Of a stretch of DNA of 64,000 bases, positions 32,318 to 43,345 are shown piece after piece. Below the pieces are notes generated by a model that saw nothing but the letters and a program-made list of their open reading frames with translations, was not told the origin of the DNA and ran no database searches. Origin of the DNA: Hansfordia pulvinata (lineage: Eukaryota > Ascomycota > Sordariomycetes > Xylariales). Numbering within the stretch: the first letter of the stretch is position 1; each line of letters opens with the position of its first letter. The DNA lies in NCBI GenBank assembly GCA_006538405.1, contig BJKQ01000005.1:1798001-1862000 (forward strand). The letters run 5' to 3'. A program made the position numbers and the translations under genes.

Positions 32318-33516
32318 GTGGTAATAATCATACTCTCCACCAAACATCGCCAACATGGTCGCACCGTCCACAGCCAACACCAACAACGGGGATCAGCAGC
32401 AGCAGCAGCGCCCGCGACCCGCCGGCCCCTGTCCCTCTCCTCGTCGAGCGCCAGGTCGACAACCCCCACCTCCGACTTTGACTACGGCGTCAAGTACGCG
32501 CCGGGGCCGGAGAACGACCTCTCGAGCCCCGTCGCCCGGGAGGAGGGCACCGGCACCGGTTCGCTGTCGTCCCCGACGCCGCCGCCGTACGACGCCGCCG
32601 CCGCCGCCGCCGCCAACCAGCAGCAGTGCCGCGAGACCATCCCGCCAAGGTACAAGAGGGACGAGTACGACGGCGAGTACGACGGCGACGGCGACGGCGA
32701 CGACGCGCCATACTACTACTACCGGTGCGCCGCGCTGCGCGCCCTCGCCAACCTGGCCCGGGGCCTGTGCCTCGTCGCGGCCGGCGCCCTCGGCCTGCCC
32801 TGCGTCCTCGCGCACGACCTCGCCCGCCTCTTCTGGTGCCTGCCCCGCGCCTGGGGCGACGACACGGTCCGCCCCTGGCCTCGCATCACCGGCTGCGCGA
32901 CCGGTTGCGTCGCCGGCGGCAAGGTGAGGACAAGTCCCCCTGACACACACACACACTCTCTCTCTCTGAGAGAACAACAACAAAAAGAGGCATAAGAGCT
33001 GCAAACGAGAGAGACAGATAGGATGAAGAAGAAGAGAGAGAAAAGTGACCAAGTTAGTGAACCCACGGCTAACCACCCGGTGTCATCGCCGTTGCCCCAG
33101 GGTCTCGCGTTCGGCCTCGCGGACGGCCTGACCGACTGGCTCGTCCTGCCGTGCCGGGGCGCCCGGGCCGGGGCGCCGCCGGTTTTCTCAAGGGCCTCGC
33201 GCGGGGGCTCGCTAATATGCTGCCCAAGCTGTGCTATGGTGAGTTTTATTTTATTTTTATTTTTCCCCTCCCCCTTTTCAACGCGTGCCTGGCCCTTTTC
33301 CATCTAAGGGCCCTCTATCGGACGAAGAACCTGACGTGCTAAATTACCCCGCTTCCCTCTTCTCCCGCAGCCGGCCTGGCCTTCATCGGACACCCCCTCT
33401 TCGGCCTGTACCGGGAGGCGGCCAACGTCAAGGTCGTCGTCCAGCGCAGGCGCCGCCGCTCGCGGGCGCGTACGCGTCGCCTGTCTGAGGGAGGGGTGCG
33501 CTGCTGGGGATTTTAA
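32318..33516 (+). CDS. Stand-alone protein like the C-terminal tail of fungal sterol glucosyltransferases, frame-broken
   Basis: Three exons can be read: up to 32923, 33101-33238 and 33371-33516. Introns have GTGAGG/CCCCAG and GTGAGT/CCGCAG ends. Exon 1 encodes a Ser/Pro/Ala-rich, acidic Asp/Tyr segment and a hydrophobic stretch (ALANLARGLCLVAAGALGLP). The conserved part is GLAFGLADGLTDWLVLPCRG, then GAAGFLKGLARGLANMLPKL and AGLAFIGHPLFGLYREAANV. Its Gly-periodic pattern resembles the tail after the GT1 domain in fungal sterol 3-beta-glucosyltransferases, but no glycosyltransferase domain is present here. Near 33165-33178 the conserved frame moves in a way equal to one missing base. The start is also unclear: ATG 32355 has the better context but a different frame from the conserved part, while ATG 32318 is in frame. 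This is a pseudogene or an assembly error; sequence alone cannot decide. Confidence 0.6.
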
Positions 33517-35614
33517 TGAAGCTACCGTCGAGGACCAGTTTTCTCAAGAGCTTTGCGGCCCGTGTTACTTAGAGGAGGGAACTGTCCCGGCTTGCGTATG
33601 CGGTCGTGAAGGGGGTTTTCAGGAAGGCGGATAAGGCTGAGACACCGGGGATCTGGAGACCGGGGTCCTTGGAGGGCCGACTGGGTGCGAGGAACAAGGA
33701 GGGGGGGGGGGGGGAGGCTTTGTGGACGGACGAAAGCCGTATACCCGGACGAAAGCCGTGCACCGCTGCAGAAAGTCAGTAGCGACTAATGCACACAAAT
33801 CCACTGATCATCGAGATACTGTACGCGGACTCACTCGTACCAAGAGACAACAAAATATCACACTACCATACCCAGACAGCACGCGGATCCGATCTGCCGC
33901 GTCTCCCCAGACCCCCTGGCATACGATTCAAGTTCTTTTTGCTCATCATGATGGAGGCTTGGCTAGCGCAAAGACCGCGCAGCGGTGTGTTCCTAGACGC
34001 GTCAAAACGTTGACGTACGGCCCCGGCGAGCGCCGACGGGAGGGCGCGTCGTCGATACCGCCGTCGCCGCCGCTTGCCGAGCTGCATCCCGGCCCTTGAC
34101 GCCCACGCGGAGCGGGACGGTCAAGGCCGCCGGCACCTCGGACGGGAGCAGGGTGAAAGAGGAGCCGTCAATTGGCACCGGGCAGCCTTGCCGGGTCTGA
34201 AGAGCCTATCTCGGCGAGGCCTGTATAAGTCTGGGGGGGGGGGGGGGGGGGCTCTACCAGACGCCCCCGCCAGCCAGCCAGCCAACTCATGCTGTGGAGG
34301 CTCAGTTGGTCCCGGCTGACCACTTCACGGCAGCGGAGCGCACCCCGATCTGCGCTCACGGGATACCTCGCGGGCAGGCTTGAGAGGCCGTTCAGAGTCG
34401 CGTGGCAGCATTGCCTCCCCAGGGTCGCGGCCGACGCGGATCATGCGCAGCGCTCCGTCGAGGCGCCCGTTTATGGAAGAACACCGCGCTGTCCCGTGGT
34501 CGACCTCTATACCCAGACGCTTGGCTTGACGGCGGGCTGCAACTCGGCGCGGCGCGTTTCTCGTGAAAATCCGGCACAGCCTTGGGCTTCGGCCGAGGCT
34601 GGAGCCGGCACGGCCCGAGCGGGGAACCAAGAAGCCCCAAATACTGCTTACTATCGCTGCATCTGCTCTTCGTCCTTGCTGGCCTGGGTATACGGATCTC
34701 GGAGATTCTGACAGGGTAGTCTCCTTCGTTCAAAGGAGGTCCCGCATCTCCAAGCACTGCTGGAAGGGATAGTTGTCACATGAAACAGTAATTGAAGCGG
34801 TGATCGAAATGCGGCGTGCCTTTGAGCGTGTATGAATTTTCCAGCCTTATGCACCCCTAACAAAGCCAACGAGCGTGGGATGGACAAGGCAAGCACCCGT
34901 TTGCGAAGGCTAAGCCTGCACCCCGACCTGTAGCCTGTAGACGTGGTATTGATTTGAAAAGGCCCCGAGGTGGTAACTGGACGTTTGGCGCGTCTCGCGA
35001 CGAGTAGTGTTTTGGGTGGTCCGACGAAGAAATCACAACCAGCATCATGCGCACACATGCATTCGATCTTGTACATTTTACTTTAATGTTCGCTGTCACC
35101 GCCCTTGTCTATCTATACCGCTGCTCGGGGAAAGGGGGAGAACCCCAAAGACAGCGGGATGTTTTTTTTTGTACAAAGTCCCCCTTAGCCGCCTCCGACT
35201 CCGGCAGGGCAGCCACGCCATCCAGTAGCTCACCAGCCTGCAGGGCGAGATCTATTGCCTGCCAGTATCTATTCATGCGGTTTCATCTCGCCATCCTTCC
35301 GTGCCTCTCATGCCAGAAGAACTCGAATGCACGCATAGAGCCAGAGACCGAAGACACAAGTTACAAGTGGACCAACAAAAGAGAGCCTGGCTGGCACAGC
35401 AACCAGGGGGGCGTTATCACACAGGCTGAAGAAGTGGCAGATCGTGTTACACTGCCGGCCGGGCAAAGCCAAGGCTGCTCAAGAGGTGAGATGTGGCGTG
35501 ACTGGGAAATTGAGGCTGAGGCTATGTGTCGACTGGCAACGATGTCAGTCCATGCTCGGAAAGCGACATCTTGCGCGGCCACATGGTTGTCTGGGGCGAA
35601 CACTGAGTCCCAGC
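33517..35614. other. 2.1 kb intergenic region
   Basis: No supported gene. It holds a direct repeat of CGGACGAAAGCCGT near 33727 and 33742, a G14 tract near 33702 and a G19 tract at 34233-34251. ORFs on both strands at 34000-34760 show no family features. Confidence 0.5.
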
Positions 35615-37278
35615 TCAGTTTTTGGGCTCTTCGGCCTTCTTCTGTGCCTGTTGCTGGTTGTTGAGATCGATTTCGGCATTGTGCTCAGCCTCGGCGTCAG
35701 CAGCCTCGTTGATGACCTGCTTCTCTGGCGCCTGATCGGACGCGGCAGCAGTACGGTCGTCCTTCTCGTCAATGTCCTCGGTGTCCTTGGGGTGGCCAGA
35801 CCGGTTTCCTGGTTCTCTTGGTTTTGCTCGTTCTCCTCCTCAATGAGCTCTTGCTGCTCCTTGAGGACCTCTAGGCGCTGCTTGTTGGTGGCGGCGCCTT
35901 CGGCATTGTGGACCTCAAGCTCGATCTCGTGGAAGAGCTCCTCGGGAATAGAGGAAAGGACCCCGGTGAGGGCCTCGATCTGGGCAACGAAGCCACCCTC
36001 TGTGGAGCCCTGCTGGCTGTACATGTAGGCGTTGCTTAGGACCAGCAGGGTTGAAGGAACGCCGTGGGTCAGGCGCAGGTCAAGCCACGACTGCAGGTCC
36101 TCACGCAGGCGACCCGGGGAGACGCTGTGGGTCTTGATGCCACGACTGGCACAGGCAGTCTGCAGCTCGGCGACGTTGAGGCTGTCGACACCCTCGAAGC
36201 TGATGACCTTGTCATCTCTCTTGATCTGTCTCATGCGGTGACGGATTTGGTAGCGCAGCATGATGTCGGTGCCGAAGGTGCCGAGGTTGAGGTAGCGGCA
36301 CATGGAGACGAGCTGGGGTCGCGACAGGTTGTCGAGGGTCAGGTCGTCGCGGAATGTCTTGCAGACCTTGATCACGTCCTCGTTGGTTGGCTGCTCGCCA
36401 GTAGCGCGCAGCTTGCGGAAGAAGGTCGCAAACTCTTCCTTGTGCGTGGTGGCCGGTGTCAGAGGCAGACCGGTCTCCCTGAGGGTGCCCCGGAGAAAGG
36501 AGCTGACCTCCTTGCGGGTGGCACGGAGGGTGGCAGCCTTCTTGTCCTTGGACTCCTGGGCCTCGTAGGTGCTGGGCAGCATGTTGGGGAAGAGACGCAG
36601 GGCGATGGGTAGCAGGGCCTCGGCGAATGGGACAATCACAAAAGCGGAGAAGGGAACCAGGCGACCAAGGTCCTGGACTGTGCGGCGCAGCTGGCGACTC
36701 TCGCGACGAGTGAGCTCATAGCCAGCAGCCATCTTCAAAGCCAGACGACTGCTGATCTTGACCTCGGTGGCCAGGAGCTTGGTACCGTCCCAGTAGTGCT
36801 GAATCTCATACTTGATGCGCTGGGACAGGCTGAGCTTCTTGCCCTGCTTCTCCTCCTTCTTCGCGATGTTGCCCTCCTTCCGGGCAGCGAGCTCTGTGAG
36901 GGTCTTGGGTTCGCCGGTCGGTTGCGAACCGGCTTGGGTAGCGGCATTCTGACTGAGGGCTTTGGACTGGGCATCGGCATCGGCTGCGCTGGGAGCACTG
37001 GTTCCGGTGCCAGCAGATCCTTCTTTGGGAAGAGGCTTCTTAGCCTGCTCCGCGTTGAAGCCCGGCGGAGGCTGGTCTGTCGGGGTGCCAGTGTGGCGGT
37101 CTGTGGATATGGAGCGGAGAGGGATCAACAGGGCGCGGACGGGCAGGTCGGATGGCGCAGTGAAGGCATGCCTGGAGAGCTGGGCGCGAGTGAGGCCAAG
37201 GGAGTGGCGGGCGGCAACTCTGCCGGCGAAGGGGTTGACCAGTGCAGCCCTCCGGGCGGCGGCGGAAGATGCACTCAT
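35615..37278 (-). CDS. LETM1/Mdm38-family mitochondrial inner-membrane protein, C-terminal frame break
   Basis: LETM1/Mdm38 proteins act in mitochondrial K+/H+ homeostasis and in ribosome association at the inner membrane. The ATG at 37278 starts a Ser/Ala/Arg-rich mitochondrial presequence (MSASSAAARRAALVNPFAGR). A Pro/Ala/Gln linker follows, then the conserved core: KLSLSQRIKYEIQHYWDGTK, ELTRRESRQLRRTVQDLGRL and the family hallmark VPFSAFVIVPFAEALLPIAL followed by RLFPNMLPSTYE. The ribosome-binding-like domain continues through LDNLSRPQLVSMCRYLNLGT and GVPSTLLVLSNAYM to a coiled coil. Near 35790-35815 the frame changes. In the new frame the product continues K-D-T-E-D-I-D-E-K-D-D to a Gln/Lys/Glu-rich end at 35615-35617, as expected for the family. 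The uncorrected frame runs to 35545 through Arg/Thr/Pro-rich sequence. The break equals one missing base. Confidence 0.93.
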
Positions 37279-39874
37279 GGCGAATGTGTGTGTGCGTGTG
37301 CGTGTGTGTGTGGTAGTGCGAAAGGCGCGAAGGCCTCGAGTGTGATGGTTGGTGAGCCCCGGATCAGCCGTGCGACAGTCAAGTCGACAGCAAGACGTGT
37401 GTTGGGATGGATGTGTCGCGGTCGGGGGTATCGAATGGCCGTGGCGGTTGGGTGAGCAGATTTGTGCTGGTGACGAACGAAAGATGGAACCAGTTGAGAA
37501 GTCAGTGCACGTAGGCCAGCCAAGCACTCCAAGGTTAGGTGCTCGAGACTGAGTAAGGCAGCTTAGATAAGATGTTGCGGGAAGAAAAAGAAAAAAAAGC
37601 CCGTTGGGGAGAAAAGAGCGAAGCAGGGAATATCGGGTCCCGAAAAGGAGTGAACAGCTGATACTTTGGAGATACAAGAACAGCGAGATGGGCCGCCGAT
37701 AGCAAGATGTCAATATGATGCGATGCAGAACCGAACAAAGTGTTGCACGGATGCACGCTGGCTTGCAGCTTCCAGGCGAGACGAACAGATGGTTTTGATC
37801 TGGCGGATGGTGGTCTGTGTCTTAATGTTTGTTGATGAGGAGCATTGGCTCGGATTGTGGTTGCGAGGGAGATGATCCTCGGCGTTGTACCTGCCCACGT
37901 ACTGTATCGGGCTCGTACCTCTCGGCGCGGACGGTCGTAGATTGATAAAGGCGGCCTGGGCAGTCGTGCAAGAGACGCGAGTGGGCGTGGCGAGGCTTCA
38001 GGGCCGCAGGCGTGCCACCCAGTTCGTCTGCCCGACGGGTGTCTCTCACTCAGGCGCGCGCGGCCGGGCGGGGCTAGCGTAACCCCGTCAGGCCCAGCGC
38101 GAGGTTCTGGATGCGCCGGTCGGCGACGGACAGACAGGATGGACGATTCTACCCAGTTCCAAGACTCGCGCCGCGGCTGCTCCGGGCGGACCAGGTTCCT
38201 TTCGGGCTCGTACGAGTAAACCAGCGACGGGGTGCAAGAAATCAATGATTCTAGTTCCATTAAAAGGACGTGTCTCGAGTCACGCCAAGCTAGCTGTCGG
38301 TGGATATACTGCTTGCATGCTTTCCCCTCCGCACTAGCTTAGGTACCGCAGTACCTACGAGGAGGTACCCAACTTCCATGTTGCCCTGGCTGCTTACCTT
38401 ACCTCCGTGCCCGAGTCCGAATTTATCGGAGCTGGACCACTCGGCGAAGGGCAGACCTTGAAGCCGGGCCCTCCTATTCTATCCTATGCTGGCGGCCTTA
38501 TTATGGCGCGCAGTCGAGTCACAACGCACTGTCAGCAGCCCTCCCCTCCTCTCCTCATTGACCAGACACGTCACTGTTGTCTGTTAGGCACCCGCACACC
38601 CGCTCCAGGTCTCGCACAACCAGCCATGTCGCCCATCTGTCTCATCACTTACGTTGGGCTCCAACGCACGGTAGCCAGCGAGGAGTGCTCGTACACAACT
38701 AATAAAAGCCGGGCTTGGCCACTCGACGAGAGCCACGGTCGTACCAGCAGTACGAGTACCTAACGCACTCAAACAAGTGAAAGCCGGCCACGTGGGCGTC
38801 AACTCAACCCCAGACCAACCGCAGCGAGGTCTTTGACTGACCGGCTCGATTCTTGCGGACGTCTCGTGGCCACACTACGGCCATTCCACAGAAATCCGGC
38901 GATGTCAGCATCGTGCCCTGGTTGCACTCTTGATGCTGTCGTTGGTTAGGGCCTGACATACAGGCGAGGTGGCTATGATTCAGCAAGGCTTCGAGTCTAG
39001 TGCAGAACGCCATCTCAGGCTGACAGTTGCATTGCTTGGTGCCGCTTGCTGGCTCATCACGAGCAAAACTGCCCTTCCAAGCAGGTGAAAATGGCAACAC
39101 GCGGTGGCTTTGTACGTCCAGCAACACGAGGATCACCAACAACCTATCAGTCATAGCTGGCCCAGACTCGCAGGTCGGAGCAACTGAAAAGCCGGTCAAC
39201 GCCCTGCAGGTGGACGGTCTTCGGGCGTTTGCCAGAACCGCCGGCAGCGTCGCTTCTGCTTTGGGTCACCCATAGCTCCGGTAACCCATGGTTTTTCCAC
39301 GTGACCAAACTACAGTCTGTGGTGATGATCATATGCTAGAAGGGGCCTGGTAGACATCGACAGACGCGTCGTCGTCGCTGCGGTGTTAGGGGGTTCATTT
39401 TGGCCACTGGAGAGTTTCTTGCCACTTTGATGAGTGCTAGCCTTCGATTTCCTTCTTCTCGTGCTGACGTTCTAGCGGGGGCTCATATTTCGCGCGGTCA
39501 AGGACCACGGAGAGCTCGGGGCACTTCTCGGGCATCATGATGCACGCCAGCTCTGAGTCTGGAATCGTGACTCAAGGTAGTCTTCCGTGCTACGTTTAGC
39601 CATCGCCAGGCCAGGTTGCCATCCTGCCGCGGTGGGATCTGATTTGACCAGCGTGCATAGGACCCTTAGCACCTTCGCACGCTTACTCGTACAAGTACTT
39701 CAGGAGCGACCGCAGCGAGTATGCCTACATCCTTTTTGAGTATGGCAACCACACCCCCCCCCCCCCCTCCCATGCAACTTTTCGACCTGCAGAGGATTCA
39801 ATATGTGAGGCTCAAGTATAGACATACAGAGATTTCAGGCTAAGTACCTTTTAGCAATTAGTAAGGTATTATCA

Positions 39875-40005
39875 CCGGCTATCAAATCGAGTGCTGAAAA
39901 GGTAGAGAAAGATGTAAGCCCGCGCACTGGAGGTCCAGACCTGAAGGAGAGCCTCCAAAGGTACCTAAGACACCCTTGAGGTCGCCAGACCGACGTGCAA
40001 GACGC
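39875..40005 (+). repeat. Inverted repeat A, left copy
   Basis: About 131 bases that match the reverse complement of 40452-40584, including AGGTCCAGACCT, CCCGCGCACT and GACGTGCAAGACGC. Mismatches are mainly transitions (C/T, G/A), with short indels in the middle. Confidence 0.85.
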
Positions 40006-40323
40006 CGATATAGTTGCCTATCAGTGGGCAAGCTAAAATCAGGTAAGCTGAGAGGTACTTTACAATCTATCCTATGAGGCACCGCGAACTTGTACACTTG
40101 ATATGGGTGACAGAAGGGATGTTGGCATACTCGCTGTGGAAGAGGCCCCGCGCATGCGTGGCATGGCAGGCCATGGATGAATGCTACTGGGCCGGCGTAG
40201 CCGGCCCCTCGTCCACCCCACCATTCCCCATTCCCAACGGTGTCGGTGGCAAGTCTGTCTTAATGGATACGAGAAGTTGTGCGAGCGTGCATTCGTACTC
40301 GTAGATAGGACGAGTTGCTGCCC

Positions 40324-40378
40324 ACGTTTGCGCAGCGTGTATGCGTACCCCCCTTTCGTGTAAATTTACCCCCTCCCT
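40324..40378 (+). repeat. Inverted repeat B, left copy
   Basis: About 55 bases that match the reverse complement of 40698-40752, including GCGCAGCGTGTATGCGTACC and AATTTACCCCCTCCC, at roughly 90% identity by eye. Confidence 0.85.
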
Positions 40379-40451
40379 TGAAATCCATAGAATAGCTCTA
40401 AGTCTCTAGTACTTCATCTAGACTTTTCTTAAGTACCTACTAATCATGACA

Positions 40452-40584
40452 GCGTCTTGCACGTCGGCCTGGCGACCTGAAGGGGGTCCCCCTCCAGGGG
40501 GTCCTCCCCTCCTTTAGGTCTGGACCTCGAGTGCGCGGGTTCACATCCTTTCCTATCTTTTTAACACTCGAATTGGTAGCCAGG
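40452..40584 (-). repeat. Inverted repeat A, right copy
   Basis: The reverse-complement partner of 39875-40005. It lies between the two B copies, so the order is A, B, A', B'. This interleaving fits nested or rearranged element fragments better than a simple pair of terminal repeats. Confidence 0.85.
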
Positions 40585-40697
40585 AATAAAAGCAGGGCGG
40601 GTTGCAAATGGAAAGGTGGTAAAGGTAGAGGTACATGACTTTAAGAAAATCAAAGTATCTATACTTTACAGTGCCCATTATATAGAGAAAACGAGCA

Positions 40698-40752
40698 GGG
40701 GAGGGGGTAAATTCACACGAAAAGGGGGTACGCATACACGCTGCGCACGTTT
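40698..40752 (-). repeat. Inverted repeat B, right copy
   Basis: The reverse-complement partner of 40324-40378. It closes the interleaved A-B-A'-B' arrangement. Confidence 0.85.
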
Positions 40753-43345
40753 GTTCAATATTTCCGGCTATACAGAATAGACGGAGCTGCATGACCCTCC
40801 TTTGCCTCAAGGCTGCCTGGAGCTGGACCCAACTTTCATTTCCACGGGAAGACGACCTCAGCTGTTGCGATCACATAATTTTAAGCTGAAGACTGACGTG
40901 GTCACGTTCGCTTGCCTCTCTTGGGAGACGGAGCCTTGTAAGTCCCTTCGTGCCATACCCTCAAATGCCCTCAAAATCGTCAAAATGGCTTATCAGCCAG
41001 CTTCAAGAGACGCTGACGTGGAGTCCCACAGCTTCTCGACGGCACCACGAGCAGAACATGTGTAGACCGCAAGGCGAAACGGCATGTTCCGATTTCTGCT
41101 CAGGGGGCGGGCTCGACTATTCCCCCCTGAGGGTAGGTGTGTGTACTCAAGTCATACAGACTAGCCTCCTTGAATCCATGGATGGCCACCGAAGGACCAC
41201 GCGGGCCCAGGTAACTCCCTCGCACAGGCAACCGAGTCAGTCGCAGCGCAAGGTACCTACATTTGAATGTAGGTACTCGTGATCTGTCTTCCCGGCCCAC
41301 GCAGGCGGCGGCCAGGTTGGATTTCGAGATAGACTTCGGCCCGCGGATTGAGCGACGGTAAGCGGATGTGGGCATGATTCTGTGAGCGCAGATGAGAGTG
41401 CCGACCTCTGCTCTCCTCCAATAGGGAAACACAGTGGTATGGGCCCAGGGCTCACTCGCCGGTGCTGCCGCTGTCCCGGACCATCCGAGCCGTCCGCTGG
41501 CCCCTCTTTCCGTCGCCAACCCGGCAAGGCAGCTATCGCCACCACCATGTGCAGGTGTGCAGTATCCAATGATCTCACTGCCAACAATAGGTGCCGTCAC
41601 TGAGAGCTGCGTCCACAGGCGAAGCTGTGAGAATAAATGAATAAGGATGTAGGTACCACCTGCTACGCACGCCTGCGTATGGGCCCTGGGCCTCAGCCGC
41701 CCAGCCCTACGAGTACAAGCCCCAAACCGCTTAGGTACCGCGCAGGCCCGAGTTGACGGACCACCCCCACCGCTCCTGCGCCTCGCGGCGTGCTTGCCAC
41801 GCTTGCTTGGGACGGCCCACATTGGAAGCAAATGCGTCCCGTGAGTACATGCCCATGTACGTACTTGCGCCCGCGAGAAGAACTTGCATAAGTCTCGCGC
41901 AGGTAGTACGAGAATCTTGAAGGGGTGCAGGTGGTCTGTCTTGGGCTAGGTGTCACACCTGCAAATAGACGGCCAGGTACATCCATACCTCTAGAGGGAC
42001 GCCCCGAAGGATGGGGGATGAGGTACATAGGAACCTAAGTGGATAGACCCGACGTACAAGTACCTACATTGCTGATCTGATCTGATACCATCTTTGAATG
42101 CCTCTCCTGCACTCGACTCGACGCCAGGATCCGCCGTCGGCTGTCAAGACCGGGGAGTCCCCCAATTGTCAACCGATGAATCGGCCGCAGCGACTATATC
42201 CCGAATTCGTTGGAAAGGGTGTCCCTAATGCAGATGAATCAAATCCACTGCGGACGGTGCTACTCGTGCCCGTACCTACCACGGGCACACTGACTGCCCT
42301 AAGAGGCCTGTCCGCCTGCTGACAGCCCTGCACGGCTGCTCTGCTTGGCGTGAGGGGGGCCCTGGAAGGCCCCCGGGAGCCCCCCGCTGCCTCTACCGCT
42401 CTCGTCGGACGGGCTGGCCGTTAGTCAGCTGGCCAGCCGGGGCGGCCCCCGGGCCAGGGCTGTTCAGGGTCGCCCATCATTCTTCTGCCTCCACCATTTG
42501 CCCTGCAGCAGCGTGCCCACTCGTATCCGTCCGTTCCATACCTTACTCACTTCCACCACTGCCTGCCCGCATACATTACCACATACCTCATCCATCTCGT
42601 ACTCGAACACACCCTACCTTACCTCATCCACCTCGCCTCGCCTCTGCACACTTCCACCCCAGGGCCTATTCCTGGCTACCACCCCGTCTCCCCGCCCCCT
42701 CGTCATCTCCTTTCTCGCCTCTGCGCTCTTCACCACCCCTCGCTGGCTCCACCCCCTGCCTGTTCCTGTGCCTCCCGCACGCGCCCCCCACACTCGCTAA
42801 CAAACCCGGCTCCTGGTCCATCGCCACTGGCCTGCTGCCCTCTGCTCCCCCCAAATCGACCCGTCGACCATGCTCTAGGTATATATGGACGAGGCTCTGC
42901 TTCTGTCCATGCATATCTGGCTGCATCTGTCTGTTTTGGACTGAGCCTCGCCTCGCCTCTCGGATCAACCCGTCCTGTCTTACCGCGCCCTCGCCCTGAC
43001 TGGCCCGGTCTGGATGGTACCGAACCCGAGGTCGGCGCCCACTTTCAGCCTCTCCGTGCCTTTTCTCCTCCTCAAGCAGCCACGCGTGGCTCGCTGTTAC
43101 CGTCAGTCCTCGCCGGGTCAGCCCTGGCTTGCGTTGCTCGTCCAGGTTGGCTTTGCGTCCCACTATTGGCTCCGGATCTGGCTGCCGGCACCCCGACGCC
43201 CAGCCGCCCCGCGCTTTATTTGACGGCACGCGGCACCCCCAATTCTCCATGTCTTGCCCGCTTAGAGCTCTCTCGAGGTCCACTACACCACTCGTTCTTT
43301 CTGGCTCGCAGCACGCGTACACCTGTCAATACCGCAGTCCCCGCC

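Larger units (their letters stand above)
37279..43345. other. 6 kb gene-poor region with inverted repeats
   Basis: No supported gene over 6 kb, the largest such gap. The part at 39800-40800 is AT-richer and carries two inverted-repeat pairs (listed separately). A C tract lies near 39760. TACTCGTA-type words occur at 38211, 38751, 40296 and 41708. The right end, 42480-43340, is strongly pyrimidine-rich (CTCGCCTCGCCTC) and is probably the promoter and leader of the Clr5-domain gene. Confidence 0.55.

Noticed and set aside
34000..34760. Long ORFs on both strands at 34.0-34.8 kb
   Set aside because: No family features, similar-length ORFs in several frames, and no intron or start context to favour one.
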